Under the pieces are notes generated by a model. It was not told the origin of the DNA, searched no databases, and saw only the letters and a list, made by a program, of their open reading frames with translations. Below, in pieces: positions 51,387 through 59,723 of a stretch of DNA of 64,000 nt. The stretch spans positions 1 to 64,000 of the forward strand of contig CAZXCK010000008.1 of NCBI GenBank assembly GCA_964639225.1, in the 5' to 3' direction. Numbering within the stretch: the stretch's first letter is position 1; every line of letters begins with the position of its first letter. This DNA comes from CAZXCK01 sp964639225 (GTDB taxonomy: Bacteria; Chloroflexota; Anaerolineae; Aggregatilineales; Phototrophicaceae). Both the position numbers and the translations under genes were made by a program.

Positions 51387-52843
51387 TGTCGTGGCTCTCT
51401 GTATGCATAACGAATATGCTTGGTCTCAAGATAAGCGTCCATGCCCGGTTCGCCCAGTTCACGCCCGATTCCGCTTTGCTTCATGCCGCCGAACGCGCCG
51501 CGAATATCAGTGATGTCGTTCACGTTAATGCCCACGCCGCCGAAGTTCAGCCGCCTGGCCGCGTAATGGGCCGCATCCAGATCGTGCGTGTAGACATAAG
51601 CCGCCAGCCCGTAAGGTGTGCTGTTGGCCATAGCGACGCCCTGTTCCAGCGTGTCGAAGGCGGCGATGGGCGCCACCGGCCCGAACGTCTCGTCCTGCAT
51701 GACCAGCATCTCCGGCGTGGTGTTGTCCAGCACCGCCGGCATCAGGAAGAAGCCGCCAGAAGCGTAACCGGCCCCTGCCGGGACATCGCCGCCCACCAGC
51801 AGCCGCGCCCCGCGCCCCTGCGCGTCGTCGATGTGCTGGCGCACCTTCTCCACCGCACGGGCGTTAATCATCGGCCCCATATCCGCGTCTGGCTCTTTGA
51901 GGCCGTCCGCCGCCACACGCAGCGCCGCCGCCTTCGCCACGAACACGTCGAGGAAATCTTCCAGCACTGTTTGCTGAACAAATATCCGGTTGACGCTGAT
52001 ACAGATTTGCCCGGTATGGCTGAAACAGCGCCGCAGCGATTCCGCTGCCGCCCGCTCAACATCGGCGTCACGGCACACGATGAACGGCGCGCTGCCACCC
52101 AGTTCCAGCGTGAGCCGTTTGAGCTGCCGCCCGGCCCGCTCGGCGATCCACTGCCCCGCCGCCGTCGAGCCGGTGAAGGCGATCTTGGGCACGTCGGGGT
52201 GCTCGACCAGCGCCCGGCCCACGTCAGCGCCGCCTGTCACCACGTTTATCACGCCCGGTGGCAGCCCGGCATCGATGAATGCCTGCACAAACTTCAGGAT
52301 GGCCAGCGGCGCTTCTTCCGGCGGCTTGACGACAAACGTACAACCTGCCGCCAGCCCCGGACCCAGCTTCCACGCCAGCAGGTCCACCGGGAAGTTAAAG
52401 GGAACAATCGCGCCCACCACGCCGACCGGCTGTTTAAGCACAAAGCTGTGCGTACTGCCCATGTCACCGGCGAAGTGCGTCCCGGTGATACGGCGGCTTT
52501 CGTCAGCATAGAAGTCGATGACGTCGGCGCTGTAGCTGACCTCTTTCAGTGAGTCGTTGAGCGGCTTACCGTTCTCCTGAGTAAGCAAGCGAGCCGCTTC
52601 TTCGAGATACTGCTCGCGGAAGATGTGCATCGCCTCGTGCATCACCGCCGCGCGTTCGCGCCCGCTCGTGTGCGACCATGACGGGAACGCACGCGCCGCC
52701 GCGCTCACTGCCGCGTTCACATCGTCCAGCGTGGCGCTGGCAGTATCCTGGATGCGGATGCCATAAGCCGGGTTAATGACCGGCAGCGTCTCGCCGGTAG
52801 AGCTGGCACGCCATTCGTTGTCGATCAGCAGCGTCTGACTCAT
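51383..52843 (-). CDS. NAD(P)-dependent aldehyde dehydrogenase
   Basis: 486 residues from ATG 52843 (GGAGG 6 bp upstream); a longer frame running into the phosphorylase gene is rejected. Catalytic set: Asn150 (VPFNFP), Glu247 (LTLELGG) and Cys281 (HTGQICISVNR), plus FTGSTAAGQ cofactor loop and ETFGPVAP. Oxidises an aldehyde to an acid. It overlaps both neighbours by 4 bp (ATGA), so it is part of the nucleoside-like catabolic operon. Best general match is the SSDH/lactaldehyde-type group, but substrate cannot be told. Confidence 0.93.
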   Translation of the reverse strand: MSQTLLIDNEWRASSTGETLPVINPAYGIRIQDTASATLDDVNAAVSAAARAFPSWSHTSGRERAAVMHEAMHIFREQYLEEAARLLTQENGKPLNDSLKEVSYSADVIDFYADESRRITGTHFAGDMGSTHSFVLKQPVGVVGAIVPFNFPVDLLAWKLGPGLAAGCTFVVKPPEEAPLAILKFVQAFIDAGLPPGVINVVTGGADVGRALVEHPDVPKIAFTGSTAAGQWIAERAGRQLKRLTLELGGSAPFIVCRDADVERAAAESLRRCFSHTGQICISVNRIFVQQTVLEDFLDVFVAKAAALRVAADGLKEPDADMGPMINARAVEKVRQHIDDAQGRGARLLVGGDVPAGAGYASGGFFLMPAVLDNTTPEMLVMQDETFGPVAPIAAFDTLEQGVAMANSTPYGLAAYVYTHDLDAAHYAARRLNFGGVGINVNDITDIRGAFGGMKQSGIGRELGEPGMDAYLETKHIRYAYREPRQ

Positions 52844-53595
52844 GTTCCCCTCCAATCCATCAGGCCATCCAGCACCGCCGAGATCAGCGTCCGCTCGCCC
52901 TGGCTGCGCGAGTCGCCGTCGATGATGGCAAACGGCGACGCCTGATTGGTGACAATACACATCGACGCCACCGCGATTTTCAACCGCAGGCCCAGCACAT
53001 AGAGCAGCGCCGTCTCCATATCGAGCGACAGCACACCAGCCTGCTCCAGTTCGCTGGTATCCAGTTCACCGCCATCGACCAGCGACGGCGCCATATGCGG
53101 ATAGAAGGCGTCATACGTCGCCGTGATACCGGTCAGCACTTCCTGGCTCATACGGCTCCCGGCCTGCACCAGGCAGCTCGCCAGCCGCCAGTCCGGCACC
53201 GCCGGGTACGCCAGCGGCAGATAGGCAGCGGATGTCCCCTCGTAGCGCACCGCGCCAGTTGAGACGACAAAGGCCCCCATCGGAGCCGTCACGCCCATCG
53301 TCGTGCCCACGCGAACCACCGCCTTAACGCCCAGATGGGCCAGCTCCTCGACGGCAATCGCCGCCGAGGGCGCGCCGATACCCGACGACAGGCCCAGCAC
53401 CCGCACGCCGCGATAGCTGCCCGTCACCGTATAGAACTCCCGATTCTGGGCTACCACACGGGTATCATCCAGGCTCTCTGCGATACGATCCACCCGCGCC
53501 GGGTCGCCGGTCAGCAGGGCAATCTCACCGACATCTGCCGGTTCCATATGTAAGTAAAGCGACTGCTTCATCTGCGTCATCGATTGTTTCATCAT
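52840..53595 (-). CDS. Nucleoside phosphorylase (uridine/purine phosphorylase family)
   Basis: 251 residues of the PNP/UDP family: ALLTGDPARVDRIAESL (phosphate site), VLGLSSGIGAPSAAIAVEELAHLGVKAVVRVGTTMG and a C-terminal SLDMETALLYVLG (Met-Glu ribose-binding motif). It would phosphorolyse an N-riboside into free base and ribose 1-phosphate. Layout is closest to uridine phosphorylases (TGDPxR, VGTTG-like loop). The base specificity is not readable. Its start overlaps the PfkB-like kinase gene by 4 bp. Confidence 0.88.
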   Translation of the reverse strand: MMKQSMTQMKQSLYLHMEPADVGEIALLTGDPARVDRIAESLDDTRVVAQNREFYTVTGSYRGVRVLGLSSGIGAPSAAIAVEELAHLGVKAVVRVGTTMGVTAPMGAFVVSTGAVRYEGTSAAYLPLAYPAVPDWRLASCLVQAGSRMSQEVLTGITATYDAFYPHMAPSLVDGGELDTSELEQAGVLSLDMETALLYVLGLRLKIAVASMCIVTNQASPFAIIDGDSRSQGERTLISAVLDGLMDWRGT

Positions 53596-54365
53596 GCACC
53601 GAAAGTCCGTTCGTAGCGTGCCTGCAATTGGTCAATTGTCGGGATGTTCGTCTGGCAGCCTAATGCCTCGATCACAAATGAGGCCAGCGTCACCCCCCAC
53701 TGGACGGCGGTCTGCGGTGAATCGCCGCGCAGGACACCGGCCAGAAAGCCAGCGGTGAAAGCATCGCCGGCACCGGTCGGGTCCACAAGCTGCGGCGGCG
53801 GCACTGCTGGCACCTGCCATTCGCCCGCCTCTGTGTAGATCGTCGCGCCTTTCGCGCCCGCCGTCACCACAATGGCGCGCATNNNNNNNNNNNNNNNNNN
53901 NNNNNNNNNNNNNNNNNNNNNNNNNNNNNNNNNNNNNNNNNNNNNNNNNNNNNNNNNNNNNNNNNNNNNNNNNNNNNNNNNNGCGTCTACCAGTTCAAGC
54001 GATCCATCCCAGGCATCGGCAGCGCCTGGCAAAAAGAAAATCTGGTATTCGTTGTCTGGATTGATAAACAGATAGCCGGTCGAAGTCTGTTCGCCTGACA
54101 AGCGGATTACATGATCGGTGTTGATACCAGCCTGCTGCAGGTGCTGCACATATTCATCGCCGGGGGCATCCGCCCCCACGATCATCGCCACGCCTGCCTG
54201 AAACCCCTGCGCCGCCATCGACACGGCGACATTGGCCCCACAGCCGCCAAATGTAAAGCGGTCGGCTGTCGTCCTGATGAGCGCCGTCTCGCCAATGGTT
54301 GGGCTGTGCGACACCCGCATAATGTAATCCAGGCTGGGATAGCCGGTGGCCAGCAGGTCCGTCAT
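53592..54365 (-). CDS. PfkB-family sugar/nucleoside kinase, interrupted by assembly gap
   Basis: Visible: 128 N-terminal residues (GYPSLDYIMRVS, DRFTFGGCGANVAVSMAAQG, GADAPGDEYVQHLQQAGINTDHV) and about 98 C-terminal residues with the catalytic signature VDPTGAGDAFTAGFLAG. A ribokinase-like enzyme; TGGGGANVA-type Gly-rich motif appears as GGCGANVA. Typical length near 300 implies about 75-80 missing residues, so the 100 N understates the gap. In this operon it would phosphorylate the sugar or nucleoside. Overlaps the isochorismatase-like gene and the phosphorylase by 4 bp each. Confidence 0.88.
   Translation of the reverse strand: MTDLLATGYPSLDYIMRVSHSPTIGETALIRTTADRFTFGGCGANVAVSMAAQGFQAGVAMIVGADAPGDEYVQHLQQAGINTDHVIRLSGEQTSTGYLFINPDNEYQIFFLPGAADAWDGSLELVDXXXXXXXXXXXXXXXXXXXXXXXXXXXXXXXXXXMRAIVVTAGAKGATIYTEAGEWQVPAVPPPQLVDPTGAGDAFTAGFLAGVLRGDSPQTAVQWGVTLASFVIEALGCQTNIPTIDQLQARYERTFGA
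53883..53982. other. Assembly gap (100 N) inside the PfkB-like kinase gene
   Basis: Exactly 100 N. Both halves happen to be in the same frame across it, but the family length suggests about 230 bp are really missing. Confidence 0.99.
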
Positions 54366-54937
54366 CGCGGCGATTCACTTTCCTGAAGCAGGCGCAGCAC
54401 TTCGGCAACGGGCAGCACCCGCCCCATATAGTTGTTGATATCTTCCAGGTTGGCCTCGTGCAGATGCGGCTTGTTGGTCGCCACGCATTCACGCGGCACG
54501 ATGACGGCGTAATTGCGCGAAAAACCATCCTGCGCCGTCGCCCGGATGCAGACATTGGTCTTGGTTCCAGTCAGAACCAGCGTATCGATATGGTTATCAC
54601 GCAGGATCAGGTCCAGGTCGGTGCCCATAAAAGCGCTGTAACGCCGCTTGGTGATGACATAATCGCGCTCCTGTGGGGCCAGCGGCGGCGCCAGCTCCAC
54701 GCCAATTGTCCCCGCCTGGCAGTGAAAGCGCACATTATCCAGTTCCCAGTCCGGCTTGCCGGGCCGGTGCGAGTCGATGACCCAGATGACCAGCGCGCCG
54801 CTTGCACGCGCATCTTCCACAAACTCATGAACTGTATCCACCATCTTCGAGGCCGGTTCGTTGGGAACCAGGCCGTGCTCCATATCGGTAAAATCGCGCA
54901 CCATGTCGATTACCAGAACCGCATGACGGGCCATCAA
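54362..54937 (-). CDS. Isochorismatase-fold cysteine hydrolase
   Basis: 191 residues with the Asp-Lys-Cys triad of the family: Asp in VLVIDMVRDF, Lys in YVITKRRYSAF and Cys in LTGTKTNVCIRAT. In addition DSH...FHCQAGTIGVEL resembles the metal-binding/HC-GT region of nicotinamidase-type members. The family includes nicotinamidases, ureidoacrylate and carbamoyl hydrolases, so an amide-bearing base or its product is a plausible substrate. It ends with a 4-bp overlap with the kinase gene and starts 1 bp after the permease stop. Confidence 0.87.
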   Translation of the reverse strand: MMARHAVLVIDMVRDFTDMEHGLVPNEPASKMVDTVHEFVEDARASGALVIWVIDSHRPGKPDWELDNVRFHCQAGTIGVELAPPLAPQERDYVITKRRYSAFMGTDLDLILRDNHIDTLVLTGTKTNVCIRATAQDGFSRNYAVIVPRECVATNKPHLHEANLEDINNYMGRVLPVAEVLRLLQESESPR

Positions 54938-54938
54938 A

Positions 54939-55844
54939 TTAACCTTTCTGCCATTCTCGCCGAACCGAGATCAGGACGAGCATCACCACCACCATCAGAT
55001 AGGGCAGCATCTGGAAGAACTGCGGCGGCACGTTGTAGATCGTCTGCAAACGGAACTGCAACGCCTCGAACAGGCCAAACAACAGGCAGGCCAGCGCCGA
55101 TAAGCGCGGACGTCCCGCCGCAAAATACACCGCCGCCAGCGCGATAAAACCGCGCCCACCGGTCATGTCTTCGCGGAACAGCGCCAGATCGCCGACCGCC
55201 AGATGCGCCCCGCCGATGCCGCACAGCAGACCGCCCAGCATCAGCGCCAGATACTGCATCCGCCGCACCGAGATGCCCGCCGTCTGCGCCGCTTCCGGGT
55301 TTTCGCCAGCCGCGCGGATATGGACACCCAGCGTCGTCCGGTACAGGAAGAGCGCCGTCAACGGAATCACCAGCCACGACAGATATACCAGCGGCGAATG
55401 ACGGAACAGCACCCGCCCCAGCACCGGAATATCGCTGAGGCCAGCGATGTTGAGCGACGCCAGCCGTTCGAAATCTGCTGGCGCGTAGGTTCCGCTGGTG
55501 TTGAAGTAGACCTGTAAGATGTAGCCGGTCGCGCCCAGCGCCAGGAAGTTCATCGCCAGGCCGGCCACAATCAGGTTGGCGCGCAGATCGGTGACGAACA
55601 GCGCGAATAACGCTCCGAACAGCGTGCAGACTATGGCCGCTGCCAGCACACCGACCCATGCCGAACCCGCCGCCACGCCCACCACAACCGCCGTAAACGC
55701 GCCGATGAGCATCAGCCCTTCGAGCGCGATGTTGATCAGCCGAATCTGGTAGCTCAACAGACCGGCCATCGCCGCGAAGATCAGCGGCGTCGCCAACCGC
55801 AGCGTCGAAGCGGAGAGATTGGTCAGAAAATCGACAATTTCCAT
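54939..55844 (-). CDS. Nucleoside-type ABC permease (BMP-family transporter), second subunit
   Basis: 301 residues, about eight membrane segments. Seen: STLRLATPLIFAAMAGLLSYQIRLINIALEGLMLIGAF, the ENPEAAQTAGISVRRMQY motif and GRGFIALAAVYFAAGRP. Matches the second permease of NupPQ/YufPQ/PnrDE-type transporters that work with BMP lipoproteins and carry purine or pyrimidine nucleosides. 3 bp after the first permease gene. Confidence 0.9.
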   Translation of the reverse strand: MEIVDFLTNLSASTLRLATPLIFAAMAGLLSYQIRLINIALEGLMLIGAFTAVVVGVAAGSAWVGVLAAAIVCTLFGALFALFVTDLRANLIVAGLAMNFLALGATGYILQVYFNTSGTYAPADFERLASLNIAGLSDIPVLGRVLFRHSPLVYLSWLVIPLTALFLYRTTLGVHIRAAGENPEAAQTAGISVRRMQYLALMLGGLLCGIGGAHLAVGDLALFREDMTGGRGFIALAAVYFAAGRPRLSALACLLFGLFEALQFRLQTIYNVPPQFFQMLPYLMVVVMLVLISVRREWQKG

Positions 55845-55847
55845 GGT

Positions 55848-56909
55848 TTAGGTCTCCTCCGCTGGCTGGTCGATCTGTCGTTTGGCCTGTGCCCGGCGCT
55901 TAAACCACGAAAAGCCGATATCAATGGCGATGAAGAAGATAATCAGTGCCTGCAGAATGTCGATGAGGTCACGCGGGATGCGCGTAAACAGTTCCATCGT
56001 CGAGCCACCGCTGCGCAGCGCACCGAAGAAGAGTGCCGCCAGCAGCACGCCCACCGGCGAATTTCGCCCCAGCAGCGCCACCACAATGCCATCGAAACCG
56101 AAGCCCGGCGAAAACCCGGCCACAAACCGGTAATGGACGCCCAGAGTCTGCACGCCGCCGGCCAACCCGCCGATGAGACCTGACAGGAACATGACCAGCA
56201 CGATGATGCGCCGCGCGGGCATACCCACCCAGCGAGCGAAGATCGGGTTGGTGCCCAGCACTTCGATCTCGTAGCCCAGTGACATTCGGCGCACAATCAG
56301 CAGCACAACGACGAACGTCACCAGCGCGATCAGAAATCCCGCGTTGAGCTGCGACCGTTCCACCAGGCGCGGAAGCTGCGCCTGTGACGCGACCTCCTGC
56401 GACATCGCGTTGGACATGCCCACCACCAGAAAGGGGCCATTCACCAGATAATCGGTGAACAGGATAGCCACATAGTTGAGCATAATGGTGGTGACTACCT
56501 CATCGACGTGCAACCGCGCCTTGAGGTAACCCGGCACCGCGCCCCACAGCCCGCCAGTCAGCGCGGCAAAGCCCAGCGCGAAGGGGATAATGAGCAGCGT
56601 CGGCAGGTCGGTGAATGTGAAGCCTACCCAGGCCGCCGCGAACGCGCCCACATACAGCGAGCCTTCAACGCCGATGTTGAAGATTCCAGCGCGGAAGGCC
56701 AGCATGGTCGCCAGCCCGGTGAAGATCAGCGGTGTGGCCGCCAGCAGCGTATTGGCGATGGCCCGCTGATTGCCTAACGCCGAGTTAAACAGCACATCAT
56801 AAGCGTTGATGGCGTCGCGGCCAGAAATCCACATAATCAGCGCGCCGGCCAGCAGCGCCAGGGCCAGCGTAAACAGAACACGCAGAACCGATTGAACCTG
56901 CGCCATCAT
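55848..56909 (-). CDS. Nucleoside-type ABC permease (BMP-family transporter), first subunit
   Basis: 353 residues: LLAATPLIFTGLATMLAFRAGIFNIGVEGSLYVGAF, GYLKARLHVDEVVTTIMLNY, LGTNPIFARWVGMPARRIIVLVMFLSGLIGGLAGG and GFGFDGIVVALLGRNSPVGV. The conserved INIAxEG/FNIGxEG and GFDGIxVAL patterns are typical of BMP-type nucleoside permeases. Overlaps the ATPase gene by 4 bp. Confidence 0.92.
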   Translation of the reverse strand: MMAQVQSVLRVLFTLALALLAGALIMWISGRDAINAYDVLFNSALGNQRAIANTLLAATPLIFTGLATMLAFRAGIFNIGVEGSLYVGAFAAAWVGFTFTDLPTLLIIPFALGFAALTGGLWGAVPGYLKARLHVDEVVTTIMLNYVAILFTDYLVNGPFLVVGMSNAMSQEVASQAQLPRLVERSQLNAGFLIALVTFVVVLLIVRRMSLGYEIEVLGTNPIFARWVGMPARRIIVLVMFLSGLIGGLAGGVQTLGVHYRFVAGFSPGFGFDGIVVALLGRNSPVGVLLAALFFGALRSGGSTMELFTRIPRDLIDILQALIIFFIAIDIGFSWFKRRAQAKRQIDQPAEET

Positions 56910-58429
56910 GAGGCTGCGTCCTTCTCTGTGCGGCCCGCCATCAACAGGCCCAACTGCTCGCGGCTGGCTTCACTAGCCGCGAGCTGGCCCACGATTCGCC
57001 CTTCGTAGAGCACCACGTACCGGTCGCACAGGGCCAGGAGTTCGTCCAGGTCTGCCGAGACCAGCAGAATTCCGGTTCCCTGTTCGCGAAGTTCCAGCAT
57101 CTGCTCGTGGACAAAGCGCGCCGCGCCTACGTCCAGGCCGCGAGTCGGCTGGGCGGCAATCAGCAGCCGGGGGGAGTTCCCCAGTTCGCGCGCGATGACG
57201 ATCTTCTGCGCATTGCCACCAGAGAGCGTACTGACCAGCGTCTTATGATGCGCGGCGCGCACATCGAAGCGCTGCATCAGGTCAGCAGCCTCACGCTGAA
57301 GGTTGCCCACGCGCATGAATCCCCAGCGCGACTGGGGTCGCTGGTAGTAACGGCTGGCGACCAGATTCTGCCAGATGCTCAGGGGCGGACTCAGCCCTTC
57401 CAGGTTGCGATCTTCAGGGATGAGGGCCAGGCCGCGCTCGCGCCGCTGGCGATTGCTCATGTGGGTGCAGGACTCGCCGTTCAGCAGCACCTCGCCGCCA
57501 CGCGCCTGACGCAGGCCGGTGAGCACTTCCAGCAGTTCGAACTGGCCGTTGCCCTCGACCCCGGCCAGCCCGACGATTTCGCCACCGCGCACCGCAAAAC
57601 TGACGTCCCGCAGCGCCGGCAGGCCGCGATCATCACGGGCCGACACACCGTGTACTGCCAGCACCTCATCGCGCGGGGTGGCCTCAGTCGTGCGTTTAAC
57701 AGCGATCACCTCGCTGCCGACCATCATCCGGGCGATTTCGCTGGTGTTGGTTTCGGCCACATTGACCGTGCCCACGTTCCGGCCACGCCGCAGCACAGTC
57801 GCCCGACCGCAGATGGCCATTACCTCATTCAGTTTGTGCGTGATAAGGATGGCGGTGCGCCCCTCACCCACCAGACGCTGGATCACATCAAACAGCGCGT
57901 CCACTTCCTGCGGGGTCAGTACCGCCGTCGGCTCGTCGAGAATCAGCAGCCGGGCATCGCGGTACAGCAGCTTGAGAATCTCGACCCGCTGCCGGACACC
58001 AACCGAAAGGTCGGCCACCTGCTTGTCAGGATCAACGCGCAGCCCGAACGCCTCAGCCAGTTCGCGGATGCGGCGATTCATCGCGTTGCGGTCCACAAAC
58101 AGCCCGCGCTGGCGGGGTTCGTAGCCCAGGGCTACATTTTCGGCTACGGTCAGCGATGGCACCAACTGGAAATGCTGGTGAACCATACCGATTCCCATGT
58201 GGATAGCGGTCTGCGGATTGGGGATGGTCACCGGCTGGCCTTCGAGGCTGATGGAACCGCTGTCGGGGGTTTCCATGCCATAAAGAATTTTCATCAGGGT
58301 CGATTTTCCCGCGCCGTTTTCGCCCACCAGCGCGTGGATTTCCCCCTGTTCGACCTGCAGATCAACCGCGTCGTTGGCGACCACACCCGGAAACTGCTTG
58401 CTGATCGCCTGCATTCTGAGATAAGACAT
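56906..58429 (-). CDS. Nucleoside-type ABC transporter ATPase (two-domain)
   Basis: 507 residues from ATG 58429 (MSYLRMQAISKQFPGV); an upstream frame to 58474 overlaps the terminator hairpin and is rejected. Two ABC domains: the first with GENGAGKSTLMKIL, LSVGVRQRVEILKLL and LLILDEPTAVL; the second with AGVEGNGQFELLEVL (degenerate Walker A) and LSGGNAQKIVIARELG, ending in VSADLDELLALCD. This is the RbsA/MglA-type layout used by BMP transporters. A terminator-like hairpin separates it from the binding-protein gene. Confidence 0.92.
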   Translation of the reverse strand: MSYLRMQAISKQFPGVVANDAVDLQVEQGEIHALVGENGAGKSTLMKILYGMETPDSGSISLEGQPVTIPNPQTAIHMGIGMVHQHFQLVPSLTVAENVALGYEPRQRGLFVDRNAMNRRIRELAEAFGLRVDPDKQVADLSVGVRQRVEILKLLYRDARLLILDEPTAVLTPQEVDALFDVIQRLVGEGRTAILITHKLNEVMAICGRATVLRRGRNVGTVNVAETNTSEIARMMVGSEVIAVKRTTEATPRDEVLAVHGVSARDDRGLPALRDVSFAVRGGEIVGLAGVEGNGQFELLEVLTGLRQARGGEVLLNGESCTHMSNRQRRERGLALIPEDRNLEGLSPPLSIWQNLVASRYYQRPQSRWGFMRVGNLQREAADLMQRFDVRAAHHKTLVSTLSGGNAQKIVIARELGNSPRLLIAAQPTRGLDVGAARFVHEQMLELREQGTGILLVSADLDELLALCDRYVVLYEGRIVGQLAASEASREQLGLLMAGRTEKDAAS

Positions 58430-58443
58430 ATAAAAATCCCACC

Positions 58444-58475
58444 AAAAAAGATGCCGGAGGGCATCCTCCGGCATC
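58444..58475 (-). terminator. Attenuating terminator between BMP binding-protein gene and ATPase gene
   Basis: Perfect 11-bp stem (58450-58460 GATGCCGGAGG with 58465-58475), GCAT-type tetraloop, followed on the - strand by six T (58444-58449). A full intrinsic terminator inside the operon, 17 bp after the binding-protein stop and 14 bp before the ATPase start. Confidence 0.8.
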
Positions 58476-58492
58476 CATTAGCTACATCAGGT

Positions 58493-59608
58493 TTATTCTT
58501 CGGCTTCAGCCATCATCGACAGCAGTTCTTCGACGCCGTCGCAGGTTGGATTCTCTACCAGGAAGGTGAAGAATTCATCGTCGATCACGCGGATGTCGAT
58601 CACGTCGATCTCGCCTTCCAGGATCGCTTCGCGCGATTCCTCGATGGTTTCCATGTACTCACCAGGAATCAGATGGCGGGTATAAGCCATCTCAGTGAGG
58701 CCCACACCATTCTCTTCCAGGCCGTACTGCTGCACCGTACCGCCCTCAAGCGTGCCCTCGACCGCCTGACGGATCACGTCGTAGATGGCGACATCGACGC
58801 GCTTCATCATGCTGGTCAGCACCGCGCCCGGCGCCAGGTAGTCCTGGTCGCTGTCCACACCGACAGCGAAGAAGCCTTCATCACGCGCGGCGACAATCAC
58901 GCCTTCGCCCGTGCCACCGGCTACCTGGAAGACCACGTCGGCACCCTGTTCGTTCATCGACAGCGCCAGCTCGCGCCCGGTGGTGGGGTCGCCGAAACCG
59001 CCGGCATAGGCCAGCAGCACGTCGATGTCCGGGTTTACCGCGCAGGCTCCCTGCAGATAGCCATACAGGAACACATCAATACCGCTCGACTGCACGCCGC
59101 CAATGGCGCCAATCACGGCATCCGGGTTGGAACGCTCCAGGTCCTCATCGGTGGTGACCAGCCCGGCCAGCATACCCGCGAGATAAGAGCCGGTGTGCTC
59201 GTCGAACATGATCGAAACCACGTTATCACCTTCGACGATGGTGTTCACGATGGCGAAGGTGGTATCGGGGTAATCGGGCGCGACACGCGGCAGCGGGTCC
59301 AGGTGGGAGAATTCCAGCGTAATCACCAGGTCGAAACCGGCTTCGGCGGCGGTGCGCAGCAGTTGTTCGCCCTCACCAGCCGGGTTTGACGACTCAATCG
59401 GCACCACATCGACGCCCAGTTCCGCCGCTGCCAGCGTCAGCCCGGCGAAGGCCAGGTCATTATACGAGCGGTCGCCCAGGCCACCCTGCGCGATAATCAG
59501 CGCCACACGCGGCAGATCATCGTCCTGGGCGGCAGCCACGCCAACACTCATCACACCCAGTGCAGCCACCAGCAAAACAACAAAAACCAGCAAAATGCGT
59601 TTATTCAT
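58493..59608 (-). CDS. BMP-family nucleoside-binding protein
   Basis: 371 residues. Signal peptide (ILLVFVVLLVAALGVMSVGVAAAQ) without a lipobox Cys, so secreted or retained by other means. The mature part has VALIIAQGGLGDRSYNDLAFAGL, AEAGFDLVITLEFSHLDPL, FDEHTGSYLAGMLAGLVT and GADVVFQVAGGTGEGVIVAA, i.e. the BMP/PnrA-like fold that binds nucleosides. It feeds the two permeases and the ATPase encoded downstream. Ligand predicted as nucleoside or nucleoside analogue because of the phosphorylase and kinase in the operon. Confidence 0.92.
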   Translation of the reverse strand: MNKRILLVFVVLLVAALGVMSVGVAAAQDDDLPRVALIIAQGGLGDRSYNDLAFAGLTLAAAELGVDVVPIESSNPAGEGEQLLRTAAEAGFDLVITLEFSHLDPLPRVAPDYPDTTFAIVNTIVEGDNVVSIMFDEHTGSYLAGMLAGLVTTDEDLERSNPDAVIGAIGGVQSSGIDVFLYGYLQGACAVNPDIDVLLAYAGGFGDPTTGRELALSMNEQGADVVFQVAGGTGEGVIVAARDEGFFAVGVDSDQDYLAPGAVLTSMMKRVDVAIYDVIRQAVEGTLEGGTVQQYGLEENGVGLTEMAYTRHLIPGEYMETIEESREAILEGEIDVIDIRVIDDEFFTFLVENPTCDGVEELLSMMAEAEE

Positions 59609-59723
59609 GCTTTTCTCTCCTCATTCAATATTGATCAACGAACAGCTTGTCAGACTCTGAAACCGTAGAATCCTCCTCCTTGTGTACCACTTCTGCCAGC
59701 CCCAGTGGAGCCAGCCTCACACA

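Noticed and set aside
57107..59389. Very long (760-codon) open frame on the + strand opposite the ABC ATPase and BMP genes
   Set aside because: It is fully antisense to two genes with clear motifs and contains a terminator hairpin; residue composition (rich in His, Arg, Gln, Asp) is that of a shadow frame in GC-rich DNA.
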